Positions 1 to 9,681 of a stretch of 64,000 bases of DNA are shown piece after piece (position 1 is the first letter of the stretch; each line of letters opens with the position of its first letter). The position numbers were made by a program, and so were the translations under genes. This DNA is from Methylorubrum aminovorans (GTDB lineage: Bacteria > Pseudomonadota > Alphaproteobacteria > Rhizobiales > Beijerinckiaceae), in NCBI RefSeq assembly GCF_022179725.1, contig NZ_BPRC01000005.1, forward strand, positions 124,001 through 188,000, read 5' to 3'. The notes under the pieces were generated by a model, which saw nothing but the letters and a program-made list of their open reading frames with translations, had not been told where the DNA came from and made no database searches.

Positions 1-388
1 GAAGGCAAGGGGGAAGGTGAGAAGGCACCAGCCGAGCGACAGAAGACGGGAAGATCCGTCGCGGCCCGTCCTTAACCCGGCATTGACTCTGCGCCGACCC
101 TGCCGGCTGCGGGGCACGGCCCGTGTGCGCCAGCGCATCCCGAACTGCGCCGCAGCGGCCTTACACCGCAGCGCACAAAAGGCAGGGAAAGTCTCGGGCA
201 ATGGCCTCGAAGGTGTTGTTGGCTCTGGTGGTGCTCGTCTTCGTCCTGGACGGCCACCTGCCCGGGATGCGCGAGTTGCGCAACCCGGATGCCGAGGGCG
301 GCAAGGGCACGGGCCGTGCCTCGCTCCTTTCGAAGCGGTCCGAGGCCTGAACCCCGGACCGCCCTCCTCCTCGCGAGGTCGCTCGGGG
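1..388. other. Stretch without a convincing gene
   Basis: Apart from one weak small reading frame, listed separately, nothing here is supported as a gene. The stretch lies downstream of the minus-strand porin, so it holds that gene's 3' region and whatever precedes the window. Confidence 0.5.
201..350 (+). CDS. Possible small membrane protein, 49 aa
   Basis: This short frame starts at an ATG and opens with a hydrophobic run (VLLALVVLVFVLDG) that could form one membrane segment. A polar, basic tail follows. An AGGGAAA stretch lies about 12 bases before the start, which is a poor ribosome site. No family is recognised. Chance open frames are common in this GC-rich DNA, so the call is weak. Confidence 0.22.
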   Translation: MASKVLLALVVLVFVLDGHLPGMRELRNPDAEGGKGTGRASLLSKRSEA

Positions 389-1942
389 TCAGTAGTTGAT
401 CTGAAGTTGCCCGCGGAACAGGTCGCCCTCGGCCCGTCCTAAGCGGCCGATATTGGCCTCGCGGCGCTTCATGCTGGCATAGGCAAGGGTCAGCTCGACC
501 GACTTGATCGGCTGGAACTCGACGCCGAGTTCCAGCTCGTCGGTATCGAGGCGCGGCGCGTTCGTCGCGACCTTCCAACCGCCGTCATAGGTCTGCCAGC
601 GGATGTAGGGCATGAACGGCCCCACGGGCGAGTGATCGACCCTCATCATCGCCTGGACGTAACCGCCCTGGAGCGGCTTGGTCAGGATCGTGCGGGCGAC
701 CGGATCGTATTCGGGACCGCGGCCCCAGTTCCACTCGGCCTGGAGGCCGAAGGGCTGCGGGTACAGGATCGCGTGCAAGCCGACACGCTCGTCGTCGTAG
801 GTGTTGCCCAGGGCCGTCGAGGCGCCGAAAGTGGCCTCGGGCCGGAAGCGGTTGCGGTAGGCCGAGCCGCCGACCTCCAGCACCTGCCCGCGGAAGGCCT
901 CGCCGAGGCCGTCGAGTTCGAACGGCCAAGTCACCATCATCGCCGTCATCAGATCGTTGTTGGCCTCGACCCGGTTGATGGTCTGGCCGTTGTAGATGCC
1001 GACGCCGAAGGCACCGTAATTGCCGAACAGCTTCTGGCCGCCCTTGGCCAGACGGTCCCAGATGCGCTGCACGTGCCAGGGCGTGTAGTAGAACGAGATG
1101 CCGATGTCGCGCTCGCCGGGCACGGCGCTGTTGATCGCGTCGGAGCGGTCGAGCGTCAGGCGGTTCTGCGACGATTGCAGGTTCTCCCAGCCGTAGGGCA
1201 CCTTCTGCTGGCCGAAGCGCAGGCGGGTGCGGCGCTCGTCGTCGAGGAACACGTCGGCAAAGGCGTCGCGCAGTTGGGTGTAGTGCTGGCGCCCCTCGCT
1301 GCCGGCCTGGTTCGAGACGTTCACCGCGAAGTCGGGCTGCAGGTAGATGAACACCCGCTCGTGGATGTCGCCCTGCAGGACCAGACGGACCCGGCGGAAG
1401 GTGAAGTTGTTGCGGTCGGTGATGCCGCTGTCGTGGACGGAGCGCAGGCGCGCGCGGCCGGCCGGAGCGGTGTCGTCGCCGGACAGGAATTCGTTGCCGC
1501 GCAACTGCGTGTAGCCGCGCAGGGACAGGCGCTCGAACCAAGTCTTGGGCCGGCCTGCGTGGCGGGGATCGTCCGCGAGCAATTGCGGCGCGGGCGGCAC
1601 CAGTGCGTCGTACCACGTGTCCGGCTCGTCGAGGGCGAAGCGGTGCGGCACCGGGCCGGACGCGGCCGGCTGCGCCACCGCGGATTCGATCGGGCGACCG
1701 GCGGCCGGGACGGTGCCGGCATCGGTGGTGCGGGCAGTGGCCGGCCGCAGGGCGACCGGGGCCGCACGCCGGGGCGCCGTTCCCGCCACCCTCGCCTGCC
1801 CCTCCGCCTGCGCCCTGATCATCGCCTTGAGCTCATTGATCTGGCGCTGCAGTTCCGCGACCGTCTGAGCCTGGGCCCGAACGGAGGGGAGCACCAGGGC
1901 GCCCGAGAGGAGCAGTGCAGTCAGAAGACGTTGTTTCATCAC
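389..1942 (-). CDS. Phosphate-selective porin O/P-type outer-membrane protein
   Basis: This 517-residue protein is predicted to be a trimeric-type porin of the OprO/OprP (phosphate-selective porin) family. It would sit in the outer membrane and pass anions or other small solutes. A cleavable signal peptide ends near AQAQ at about residue 26. A short coiled-coil-like segment with ELQRQINELKAMI follows at about 30-50, as is usual in this family. The rest is barrel-like, with alternating hydrophobic residues and many Tyr, Trp and Arg, and ends in an aromatic residue typical of beta-barrels (QINY). It stands alone on the minus strand, with a 660-base gap to the divergent hpnP. The family does not prove the substrate, so phosphate specificity is not claimed. 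Confidence 0.82.
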   Translation of the reverse strand: MMKQRLLTALLLSGALVLPSVRAQAQTVAELQRQINELKAMIRAQAEGQARVAGTAPRRAAPVALRPATARTTDAGTVPAAGRPIESAVAQPAASGPVPHRFALDEPDTWYDALVPPAPQLLADDPRHAGRPKTWFERLSLRGYTQLRGNEFLSGDDTAPAGRARLRSVHDSGITDRNNFTFRRVRLVLQGDIHERVFIYLQPDFAVNVSNQAGSEGRQHYTQLRDAFADVFLDDERRTRLRFGQQKVPYGWENLQSSQNRLTLDRSDAINSAVPGERDIGISFYYTPWHVQRIWDRLAKGGQKLFGNYGAFGVGIYNGQTINRVEANNDLMTAMMVTWPFELDGLGEAFRGQVLEVGGSAYRNRFRPEATFGASTALGNTYDDERVGLHAILYPQPFGLQAEWNWGRGPEYDPVARTILTKPLQGGYVQAMMRVDHSPVGPFMPYIRWQTYDGGWKVATNAPRLDTDELELGVEFQPIKSVELTLAYASMKRREANIGRLGRAEGDLFRGQLQINY

Positions 1943-2602
1943 TTGAATTCCCCACGCGCCCCAGGCCGGCGCGATGACGCTCGCCGTGTTGTGCTGGGAC
2001 GTTCGCAGCCACAGGCCGCAGATCCTCGGGAGCAGGATGACGTCGGGTAGCCGTCGGAACGGTTCTTGACCGGATGCCGGCCGGAGGCACGGCGGCCGGC
2101 GAACTTGTTAGATGGCTCAGTGGTTTAGCGACCCGATGCGCCTCGCTTCCGCAATGCGGCGATAGCATCGGTCCCAAGTAATTGGAAGCAAATCACGGGA
2201 ATATCTGAGAGTTATATCAATTCATTATTGTATTAACGAGCAAGGCCATAGCTTAATCCGAGAAATCTTGAAGTTTATTCCGTCATAAAACTGACGCCCT
2301 AAAATGCTTTCTTGATCGCTTTGATCAAGACTCATCCTTGGTGGTCAAAGACACGATTGGCCCGGTCCAGGTCCGGAAAACCCGATTTCCACACAGCCGC
2401 ACCCCGGCCCGGGGCCTCCGGACGGCGCTGCGTCCCATGCATCCGCCGCATGCCGCCACCGCCAAGGCGCGCTCGATCGCCCGGTGTGTCCGCACGGCCG
2501 CATCGACTGGGCGGAGCCGCCGGATTTGCCGAAGCACGATGTCACGTCAAAGAGAGGAGCAGGGGGGACGCCAAAGCGCGGCGCTGTGCTAGATTGGGAG
2601 CC
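1943..2602. promoter_or_regulatory. Divergent intergenic region, porin / hpnP
   Basis: This 660-base gap separates the divergent porin and hpnP starts. Positions 2185-2330 are clearly AT-richer than the surroundings and could hold promoters for both genes. An 8-bp perfect inverted repeat, TCTTGATC/GATCAAGA with a 5-base loop, lies at 2310-2330. Open frames continue upstream of hpnP but look like chance translation: arginine- and proline-rich, with no family resemblance. No promoter could be assigned with certainty. Confidence 0.4.
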
Positions 2603-4246
2603 ATGCGATGCCCCCTCCCCATCTCGTCCCGCCGGCGCATCCTGTGCGTCTTCCCCGCCTACACGCCGTCCTTCGGCACGTTCTCCCATGCCTACCCACT
2701 GATGGGCGGGGTGAAGGCGTTCATGCCGCCCCAGGGTCTCCTGGTGATCGCGGCCTACATGCCCGAGACCTGGGAGTGCCGGTTCATCGATGAGAACATC
2801 CGGCCAGCCTCGCCCCAGGATTTCGCCTGGGCCGACGCGGTGTTCGTGTCGGGCATGCACATCCAGGAAGGCCAGATCCACGACATCGGCCGGCGGGCGC
2901 ACGAGGCCGGCAAGGTCGCGGTGCTCGGCGGCCCCTCGGTCTCGGGCGCGCCGGAGAAGTACCCGGATTTCGACTATCTCCATGTCGGCGAGATCGGCGA
3001 CGCCACCGACCGGCTGATCGAGATCCTCGACCGCGACCTGTCGCGGCCGGCGGCGCAGGTCGTGCTCGACACCAAGGACCGGCTGGCGCTGGCCGACTTC
3101 CCGGCGCCGGCCTACGAGGCGGTACCGCTCAAGCGCTACCTGATCGGCTCGCTGCAATTCTCGTCGGGCTGCCCCTATCGCTGCGAGTTCTGCGACATCC
3201 CGCAGCTCTATGGCCGCCAGCCTCGGCTGAAGAGCCCGGAGCAGATGTGCGCCGAGCTCGACGCGATCATCAGCCAGCCGGGCCACCCGGCGGTGGTCTA
3301 CTTCGTCGATGACAACTTCATCGCCAACCGCAAGGCGACCCGCGAGATGCTGCCGCATCTCGTCGCGTGGCAGAAGAAGAACGACTACCCGCTCCAGTTC
3401 GCCTGCGAGGCGACGCTGAACATGGCCAAGCAGCCCGAGATCCTCGAGCTGATGCGGCAGGCCAACTTCATGACGGTGTTCGTCGGCATCGAGACGCCGG
3501 AGGCCGACGCGCTCAAGGGCATCGACAAAACCCACAACGCCGCCGTACCGATGTACGAGGCGATCGAGACGCTCAATTCCTACGGCCTCGAAGTGACCTC
3601 GGGCATCATCCTCGGCCTCGATTCCGATACCGACAAGTCCGAGCAGAACCTGATCGACTTCATCGACCGCTCCGCCATCCCGGTGCTGACGATCAACCTG
3701 CTCCAGGCGCTGCCCAAGACGCCGCTCTGGGACCGGCTGGAGCGCGAGGGCCGGCTGCTGCACGACGCCAGCCTCGAATCGAACGTGCTGTTCAAGCGCC
3801 CCCACGACACGGTGGTGAATTCCTGGCGCCGGGCCATCGCCCATGCCTACGCCCCCGAGCACCTGTTCGAGCGCTTCAAGCACCAGTGCGACGTGACCTA
3901 CGGCAACCGCATCGTCACGCCGACGAAGGGCAAGCTGACGAAGACCAACCTGCGCCGCGGCCTGATCCTCGGCTTCAACATCATCACCCGTGTCGGCCTC
4001 TTCTCCGACTACCGCCGGCCGTTCTGGCGGGCGGCGGGCCACGCGCTGAAGCGCGGGCAGATCGAGGCGGTGTTCAACATGGGCTTCGTCGCCCACCACC
4101 TGATCCGCTTCACCCGCGAGGCGCTGCGGGGCGAGCACAACGCGTCGTTCTACGCCGCCAAGGCGGCCGAGGCCGAGGCGCAGCGCCAGCGCAGTTGGTG
4201 GGAGAACGCCCGCCGCCGCATCGCCCCGGAGCGCGAGGCGGCCTGA
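2603..4246 (+). CDS. hpnP: Hopanoid C-2 methylase HpnP (B12-binding radical SAM)
   Basis: HpnP methylates the A-ring of bacteriohopanepolyols at C-2, giving the 2-methylhopanoids of the outer membrane. The protein has 547 residues. An N-terminal cobalamin-binding-type fold (about 15-150, with the family block PSFGTFSHAYPLMGG) precedes a radical SAM domain. The 4Fe-4S cysteines are C190, C194 and C197 in CPYRCEFC. Further family blocks are FVDDNFIAN, FVGIETPE, SGIILGLD and LLQALPKTPLWDRL. The C-terminal third is helical and basic. The ATG at 2603 was chosen because GGGAG lies five bases before it and homologues begin near this point; an upstream TTG would add 97 unconserved residues. The gene is monocistronic, with a stem-loop after it. 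In related Rhizobiales hpnP answers to the EcfG stress sigma factor, but I could not find a convincing EcfG box here. Confidence 0.93.
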   Translation: MRCPLPISSRRRILCVFPAYTPSFGTFSHAYPLMGGVKAFMPPQGLLVIAAYMPETWECRFIDENIRPASPQDFAWADAVFVSGMHIQEGQIHDIGRRAHEAGKVAVLGGPSVSGAPEKYPDFDYLHVGEIGDATDRLIEILDRDLSRPAAQVVLDTKDRLALADFPAPAYEAVPLKRYLIGSLQFSSGCPYRCEFCDIPQLYGRQPRLKSPEQMCAELDAIISQPGHPAVVYFVDDNFIANRKATREMLPHLVAWQKKNDYPLQFACEATLNMAKQPEILELMRQANFMTVFVGIETPEADALKGIDKTHNAAVPMYEAIETLNSYGLEVTSGIILGLDSDTDKSEQNLIDFIDRSAIPVLTINLLQALPKTPLWDRLEREGRLLHDASLESNVLFKRPHDTVVNSWRRAIAHAYAPEHLFERFKHQCDVTYGNRIVTPTKGKLTKTNLRRGLILGFNIITRVGLFSDYRRPFWRAAGHALKRGQIEAVFNMGFVAHHLIRFTREALRGEHNASFYAAKAAEAEAQRQRSWWENARRRIAPEREAA

Positions 4247-4275
4247 TTCTTCAAGTTCCGGCCGAGCCGAATGAG

Positions 4276-4309
4276 CCGAGAGGGGCGGGCCGATCTCGGC
4301 CCCTCTCGG
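4276..4309. terminator. Stem-loop between convergent genes
   Basis: A perfect 11-bp stem (CCGAGAGGGGC / GCCCCTCTCGG) with a 12-base loop lies between the 3' ends of hpnP and the minus-strand GGDEF/EAL gene. There is no clear T-tract. It probably serves transcripts from both sides. Confidence 0.6.
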
Positions 4310-4322
4310 GCGAAGCGCTTCG

Positions 4323-6800
4323 TCAGGCGCAGGCCTTGGCCGGCGGCTCGGTGAACGCCGGCTCGGCGAACAGGGAGCGCAGCCGCGCCCGCTCGAGATC
4401 CGGGGCGCCGGCGATCGGGGCCGTCATGGGCGCCGTCATCGGCATCGGCCGGGCGAACAGGTAGCCCTGCATCTGGTCGCAGCCGAGTTCGCGCAGCACG
4501 GCGAGCTGCTCCTGCGTCTCCACTCCCTCGACCGTGACCTGAAGGCCGAGATTGTGCCCGAGATGGGTGATCGCGCGCACGATCGTCAGGGAGTCCGCGT
4601 GCTGCCCGAGACGGCGCACGAAGGACTGGTCGACCTTGATCTTGTCGAACTTGAACCGCTGCAGGTAGCTCAGGGACGAGTAGCCCGTTCCGAAATCATC
4701 GAGGGCGAGGCGCACGCCGAGGGTGCGCAAGGCGGTCAGCACCTCCACCGCCATCGCCGCGTCCTGGATGAACACCCCCTCGGTGATCTCCAGCACCAGC
4801 CGTCCCGGCGGGAGTCCGTGGCGGCCGAGCACCGCCGCCACGCCGGCAGCGAAGCCCGGCTGGCGGAACTGCTTGGGCGAGACGTTGACCGAGACCCGCC
4901 AGGGATGCGCCCATGCGACCGCCGTGGCGCAGGCGGTATCGAGCACCCAGGCGCCGATCCGCCCGATCTGGTCGGTCTGCTCGGCGAGCGGGATGAACTC
5001 GACCGGGGGCACGCAGCCGCGCTCCGGATGGTGCCAGCGGATCAGCGCCTCGAAGGTCTCGATCTCGCCGGTGCGGCCGTTGACGATCGGCTGGTAGTAC
5101 AGCTGCAGCTCGCCGCGCGGGATCGCGCCGCTGAGCTCGTGCTCGATCCGGCGGCGCGCCTGGAGCTGCTCGTCCATCGCCGCCTCGAAGAAGCGCACCG
5201 TGCCGCGCCCCTCGTCCTTGACCCGGTAGAGGGCGGTGTCGGCGGCGCGCTTCAGGCTGTCAGCCGTGCTGCCGTCGCTGGGATAGAGGGCGATGCCCGC
5301 CGAGGCGCCGATCTCGACGCGCAGGGCTTCGCTCCGGTTCTCGCCCTCGATCTGGAACGGCCGGCCGAGCGCCGCGACCAGCCGCTCTGCCGTCTCGGCG
5401 ACCTGCGCGAGGGTGCGGGTATGGGCCAGGACGATCACGAATTCGTCGCCGCCGATCCGGGCGAGCGTGTCGGTCGGGCGCAGCTCGGCCAGCATCCGCT
5501 TGGCTGCCTGCACGAGCAGGGCGTCGCCCGCGGAGTGGCCGTGGAAGTCGTTGACGGGCTTGAAGCGGTCGAGGTCGAGATAGACCAGCGCCACGCTCGT
5601 CCCGTTCTCGGCCGCATTCTCCAGGGCCAGCCCGAGACGCTCCTCCAGAAGGGTGCGGTTGGGCAGGTCGGTCAGGGCGTCGTGCAGGGCGAGGTGGCGG
5701 ATGCGCGCCTCGTCGCGGCGGCGCTGGCTGAGATCGCGCAGGGCCACCGCGGTGGCCGGCCGGCCGAGATACTCGATCGGGCGGCAGGAGAGTTCCACCG
5801 GCACCAGGGTGCCGCTCGCCGTGCGGATCTCGAACTCCTCCGGGCGCAGATCCTCCGGGCGGCAGCGGCTGCGCCGCATCACCGCCGGTGCGTCGGCTTC
5901 GCTGAACAGGTCCAGCACCGGGCGGCCGACGATCTCCCCCGTGGTGGTCTCGAACAGGCGCAGGCCCGCCTGATTGATCTCCACCACCCGGCCGCTGCGG
6001 TGGATGAACAGACCCTCGTGGGCGAGGTTGCCGAGCAGGCGCATGCGGCTCAGCTCGTCCATGCGGCGGCGCATGAGATGGCGCTGCATCAGCAGCGCGG
6101 CGAGACCGGCGGCGAGGACGATGAGGCTCACGAGCCCCACCACGAGGCCGAGCTGCGTCGAGCCCAGCACGGAACCGCCCTCCTCCTGCGGGGCGATGGG
6201 TGCGACAGTGAGCGCCGTCATGCCGGTGAAGTGCAGGCCGCAGATCGCCAGCGCCAGCCAGACCGTCACCTCGATCCGGCGGCCGGGGCCGCTGAGGTCG
6301 CCGGCCCGGGCGAGGGCGACCATCGCCAGGGTGGCGCAGAGGCCGAGCGAGCCGAAGACATAGGCCCCCTCGAACACGAGCAGGTTGCTCGCCGCCATCG
6401 CGCTCACACCCGCGTAGTGCATTCCCGCAATCGCCGCCGCCAGCGCCAAGCCGGCCGCGGCCAGCCCGAGCGGGTCGTGACGTGTGCGAGCCCAGATCAG
6501 GAGGGCGACAAAGGCTCCGGCCACCGCGATCGCGATCGAGACCGCCGTGGGCAGGAGATCGTAGGCCGCCTGCTCGCCGGGCAGGAAGGCGAGCATCGCG
6601 ACGAAGTGGAGCGACCAGACGCTGCAGCCGAACACCGCCGCCGCCGCGGCCAGCCAGGGGAAGAGGAGCCTGCGCTCGGCCTGCACGGCCTCGGCCATCA
6701 GGATCACGGTCGAGAAGCAGCCGAGCATGCAGATGCCCGCCGAGATCGCGACAAGGCCGAGATCGTGCTGTTGCACGACGCAGGCGACGATTTTGAGCAT
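4323..6800 (-). CDS. MHYT-PAS-GGDEF-EAL membrane cyclic-di-GMP protein
   Basis: This 825-residue inner-membrane signalling protein carries both cyclic-di-GMP synthesis and breakdown domains. The first 240 residues form about seven membrane helices with three MHYT-type motifs: SLHFVAM near 63, GMHYAG near 126 and GLHFTG near 188. This sensor is proposed to bind a metal and sense a diatomic gas. A PAS domain (about 255-355) follows. The GGDEF domain has an intact GGDEF at 450-454 and an RxxD inhibitory site (RPTD, 441-444). The EAL domain has EAL at 584-586 and DDFGTGYSS near 700. Both catalytic signatures are intact, so either activity is possible. The tail has a small PMTAPMTAP repeat. The gene is monocistronic with an AT-rich upstream region. 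Confidence 0.93.
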   Translation of the reverse strand: MLKIVACVVQQHDLGLVAISAGICMLGCFSTVILMAEAVQAERRLLFPWLAAAAAVFGCSVWSLHFVAMLAFLPGEQAAYDLLPTAVSIAIAVAGAFVALLIWARTRHDPLGLAAAGLALAAAIAGMHYAGVSAMAASNLLVFEGAYVFGSLGLCATLAMVALARAGDLSGPGRRIEVTVWLALAICGLHFTGMTALTVAPIAPQEEGGSVLGSTQLGLVVGLVSLIVLAAGLAALLMQRHLMRRRMDELSRMRLLGNLAHEGLFIHRSGRVVEINQAGLRLFETTTGEIVGRPVLDLFSEADAPAVMRRSRCRPEDLRPEEFEIRTASGTLVPVELSCRPIEYLGRPATAVALRDLSQRRRDEARIRHLALHDALTDLPNRTLLEERLGLALENAAENGTSVALVYLDLDRFKPVNDFHGHSAGDALLVQAAKRMLAELRPTDTLARIGGDEFVIVLAHTRTLAQVAETAERLVAALGRPFQIEGENRSEALRVEIGASAGIALYPSDGSTADSLKRAADTALYRVKDEGRGTVRFFEAAMDEQLQARRRIEHELSGAIPRGELQLYYQPIVNGRTGEIETFEALIRWHHPERGCVPPVEFIPLAEQTDQIGRIGAWVLDTACATAVAWAHPWRVSVNVSPKQFRQPGFAAGVAAVLGRHGLPPGRLVLEITEGVFIQDAAMAVEVLTALRTLGVRLALDDFGTGYSSLSYLQRFKFDKIKVDQSFVRRLGQHADSLTIVRAITHLGHNLGLQVTVEGVETQEQLAVLRELGCDQMQGYLFARPMPMTAPMTAPIAGAPDLERARLRSLFAEPAFTEPPAKACA

Positions 6801-7437
6801 GATGAATGGAGAGCCCGACGACCTACAGCGGGCTTAGGCTTCGTCTCTTAAGGCGCCGTTGCTGCGCTTCTTCTTAATCTTCTCATTCACTTGATCGTTA
6901 ATACCTCAAACAAACCTAAGTTATGTTTTGCGGTTGTTCTGATCTTTTGTATTCTTGAACACAATTTCTGCGCTACAACATGCCCAGAAAGTCAATTTCG
7001 GGGCGACTTCTGAAATCGCCAGGCCCTGAGCGCAGTTCGACGAAGTGGTTAGCGGTTCATTTCAAGGATGCGCGCCAAAATGCCGGCCAAGGGACGCCAG
7101 CCTGATGCCATCAGGCCGGATACGCCTCAGCGTGCCTCACAAAACTCCCGGTCTCCGACCGTTGTCACTCTGGCCATGACGGCGCGGCGGGAGTTTCGTG
7201 AGAGACTTAGCGCGAACACCCGGCAGGTCGCCCGCCGGACCTTGACGGTGCAGCCATCCCTGTCTATCGGCGCATCATCATGACGGGCATCCTCCTCTCC
7301 GGGTCGTATCGCGCGCCGCTCCCCTAAGCGGCCCCGGACTCGTCATGTCTTCAGCCGCTGCGTCGTCGGCGGCTTGAGGATCGTGGAAAAGCATCCCGCA
7401 ACGGACCGCCGGCCTCGCTCTATCCCGAGGTCACACC
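6801..7437. other. Intergenic region holding a structured repeat
   Basis: No supported gene lies in this 637-base divergent gap. Positions 6850-6980 are AT-rich and probably hold the promoter of the GGDEF/EAL gene. A 6-bp hairpin (CCTGAT/ATCAGG) sits at 7101-7115, just before the long hairpin element at 7126-7208. The remainder up to the GTG start at 7438 shows no recognisable motif. Confidence 0.5.
7126..7208. repeat. Dispersed hairpin element, copy A
   Basis: This element shares its ends and a core word with a second copy at 56640-56716. Both copies read CTC(A/G)GCGTGCCTCAC at the left, contain CTCTGGC in the middle and end in GAGAGACTT. The arms at 7136-7150 and 7188-7202 pair over 15 bases with one A.C mismatch. 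Relative to copy B, one stem pair has changed from G-C to T-A on both sides, a compensatory change. It lies between divergent genes. It could be a REP-like element or a structured RNA. Confidence 0.7.
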
Positions 7438-8286
7438 GTGTCTGCTCTGCATCCTCTGCTTCCTCCCCTCGCCCACCGCCAGTCGGTGGGTCTCGTCGGC
7501 TTCGGCGCCTTCGGCCGCCTGATCGCCCACCACCTCGCGCCGCACGCCGCGCTGAGGATCCACGACCCGTACCTGCCGGCCGGGACGCTCGCGGCGCATC
7601 TCGCCGCGGATGCGGGACCGGAGGCGATCGCGGCCGACCTTCCGAGCGTGGCGGCCTGCCCCGTGGTGATCCTCGCCACGCCGGTGGCGAGCCTCGCCGA
7701 GGCGGCACGCGCGCTGGCCCCGCATCTGCGACCGGGCACGCTGGTGGTCGATGTCGGCTCGGTGAAGATGGGACCCGCCGCGATCCTGCAGGAGGAATTG
7801 CCGGCCGATGTCGAGATCCTCGCGACCCATCCGCTGTTCGGGCCGCAAAGCGCGAGAGTTTGCGCAAGGGACGGCGCAGGAAACGGCATCCGGGGTCTGA
7901 AGGTCGCCGTCTGCCCGATCCGCGGACGGTGCGGCTTGCGGGCGGCCGCCTTCCTGCGGCGCGTGCTCGGCCTCGACGTCATCGTGACGACGCCGGAGGC
8001 GCATGACCGGGCGATGGCCTCGGTTCAGGGGCTGACCCACCTCATCGCCAAGGTGCTGGTGGCGATGGAGCCGCTGCCGACGCGGATGACCACGCGCAGC
8101 TTCGACCTGCTGATGCAGGCGGTCGGCATGGTGCGGCACGACGCACCGGACGTGTTCCACGCCATCGAGCGCGCCAATCCGTACGCGGCGCCGGTGCGGC
8201 AGCGCTTCTTTGCCCTGGCCGGCCAGCTCGACGCCGAGCTGGCCAGGGAGGCGGTTCACGCGGAACCGGCCCGGCTCGCCTCTTGA
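7438..8286 (+). CDS. Prephenate/arogenate dehydrogenase family protein
   Basis: This 282-residue protein is predicted to oxidatively decarboxylate prephenate or arogenate in tyrosine biosynthesis, using NAD(P). The N-terminal Rossmann fold shows GLVGFGAFGRLI (about 18-29). The ATP-for-LA block, the VDVGSVK segment and the ATHPLFGPQSA segment are typical of the family. The C-terminal helical domain carries VQGLTHLIAKV, with the His expected in this group. GTG is used as start because GAGG lies about seven bases upstream. No chorismate mutase or other aromatic gene is adjacent, so the choice between prephenate and arogenate as substrate is open. Its 3' end faces fadL across a perfect stem-loop. 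Confidence 0.82.
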   Translation: MSALHPLLPPLAHRQSVGLVGFGAFGRLIAHHLAPHAALRIHDPYLPAGTLAAHLAADAGPEAIAADLPSVAACPVVILATPVASLAEAARALAPHLRPGTLVVDVGSVKMGPAAILQEELPADVEILATHPLFGPQSARVCARDGAGNGIRGLKVAVCPIRGRCGLRAAAFLRRVLGLDVIVTTPEAHDRAMASVQGLTHLIAKVLVAMEPLPTRMTTRSFDLLMQAVGMVRHDAPDVFHAIERANPYAAPVRQRFFALAGQLDAELAREAVHAEPARLAS

Positions 8287-8290
8287 GAAT

Positions 8291-8340
8291 CGATACGCCC
8301 CGCGCAGGAGCCCGTTGCAGGTCCGACGCGGGGCGTATCG
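8291..8340. terminator. Bidirectional stem-loop
   Basis: A perfect 14-bp stem (CGATACGCCCCGCG / CGCGGGGCGTATCG) with a 22-base loop lies between the convergent dehydrogenase and fadL-like genes. There is no T-run on either side. The position suggests transcript ending or 3' end protection. Confidence 0.65.
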
Positions 8341-8355
8341 CGGCCGATCAGGCGA

Positions 8356-9681
8356 TCAGTACTTGCGCACCAGCGGCGTCGGGGCGACGGCGGCGGGAGT
8401 GTCCCACTGGTAGCGGAAGCCGACCGACACGACGTCGGCGCTGACATCGGTGGACGCCGCGAGCGGGATGTTGCCGATGTTGTAGTCGCGGCCCGGACCC
8501 GCCAGGAGAAGCCCGCGGTCGAAGAAGGCGTGCGCATAGCTGGCCGTCAGCAGCACCTTCTCGCTCCAGCGATAGCTGCCGCCGATCGAGACGACGTAAC
8601 GGTCGCTGTCGGGCAGGCGCGCCGAGCGGTTCGTGAAGTCGATCGGCACGTTGTCGTAGCCGAAGCCGGCCCGCAGGGTCAGGTTCGGCGACCAGTCATA
8701 CTCGGCGCCGATCGAGTAGAAGAACGAGTCCTTGAAGTTGAGCGGCAGGTGATTCACCGTCACGCCGAGCGCCTTCGAGACGATGCCGACATCGCCGAGC
8801 CTCGACCAGTTGTCCCATTCGAAGCCGAGCTGGATCCGGGTGACCGGGTTGATCGCCTGGGTCAGGCCGACGCTGACCTTCTCGGGCGTGTTGAGGTTCG
8901 CCCGGACCTGCCCCAGGGCGATGGCCTGACGCGGATCGGGGAAGCCGATCGAGCCGTCGATGTCGTGGTGGACCGAGGAGCGGTAGCCGACGCCGATCGA
9001 CGTCCCGGCGGCGGGGGTGACCAGGACACCGGCGGTGAAGCCCACGCCCCAGGATTCGCCCTTGATAAAGCCCGACGGATAGAGGCCCGGGAAGACGCCG
9101 GGCACCGGCACGGCCGCGCGCAGAGTCAGGCGGAAATATTCGATGTTCGGACCCGCGGCGACGGAGAGCCAGTCGTTGACCTTGAAGCCGACCACCGGGT
9201 TGAAGGCCAGCGAGAAGATCCGCGAGGAGCGGGCATAGACCGAGCCCGCCCAATCCTGGCGCGGCTTGGTGACGAGGCCGTAGGGGGCCCCGGTCTGGAT
9301 GCCGACCCAGAGCCGGTCGGTGAGCTGGTAGGAGGTCGCGCCCGAGGGCACCACGGCGCCCTGCCCGACCTCGCCGGAGGAGCCGAAGGGCAACAGGCCC
9401 GGCGCGGTGCCCACCGTCGGCGTGATCTCACCCGAGAGATTGATGAAGCTCAGGCTCTGCTCGCTGGCGAAGCCCGGCCGCATGGTCACGGTCGCCGGGT
9501 TCCAGAAGATCGACGAGACGCCCGCCCCGCCCGAGGCCGCGCCCGCGAAGACGAGGCCCAATCCCTGCGCACTCTGTTCGCGCAGGCCGAAGGCACCGGC
9601 CTGCGCCGCCGTCGCGCCCGCCACCGATGCGGCCGCGACAGCCCCCGCGAGCCCGAGCGCGCGGATCGTCCCCCCCGTCAT
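8356..9681 (-). CDS. FadL/OmpP1-family outer-membrane transporter
   Basis: This 441-residue protein is predicted to be a FadL-type 14-strand barrel that takes up hydrophobic compounds such as long-chain fatty acids or aromatics. The signal peptide ends near AAQA at about residue 28. The mature protein begins GAFGLREQSAQGLGLVFAGAA, the plug or hatch signature of the family, followed by the WNPATVT block. Barrel-like repeats continue to a C-terminal aromatic/basic end. No fatty-acid degradation genes are adjacent, so the substrate is not indicated. Confidence 0.88.
   Translation of the reverse strand: MTGGTIRALGLAGAVAAASVAGATAAQAGAFGLREQSAQGLGLVFAGAASGGAGVSSIFWNPATVTMRPGFASEQSLSFINLSGEITPTVGTAPGLLPFGSSGEVGQGAVVPSGATSYQLTDRLWVGIQTGAPYGLVTKPRQDWAGSVYARSSRIFSLAFNPVVGFKVNDWLSVAAGPNIEYFRLTLRAAVPVPGVFPGLYPSGFIKGESWGVGFTAGVLVTPAAGTSIGVGYRSSVHHDIDGSIGFPDPRQAIALGQVRANLNTPEKVSVGLTQAINPVTRIQLGFEWDNWSRLGDVGIVSKALGVTVNHLPLNFKDSFFYSIGAEYDWSPNLTLRAGFGYDNVPIDFTNRSARLPDSDRYVVSIGGSYRWSEKVLLTASYAHAFFDRGLLLAGPGRDYNIGNIPLAASTDVSADVVSVGFRYQWDTPAAVAPTPLVRKY

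Noticed and set aside
632-2050. Long plus-strand open frame opposite the porin
   Set aside because: It is an antisense shadow of the minus-strand porin caused by high GC. The translation lacks family features, while the porin has a signal peptide and barrel pattern.
4554-6851. Plus-strand frame of 765 codons opposite the GGDEF/EAL gene
   Set aside because: Composition is typical of antisense GC frames (many His, Arg, Gly, Asp in irregular order). The minus-strand gene has intact catalytic motifs.
7068-7283. 71-codon plus-strand frame over the hairpin element
   Set aside because: It reads straight through both hairpin arms, has no ribosome site and no protein-like pattern. The DNA structure explains the conservation.
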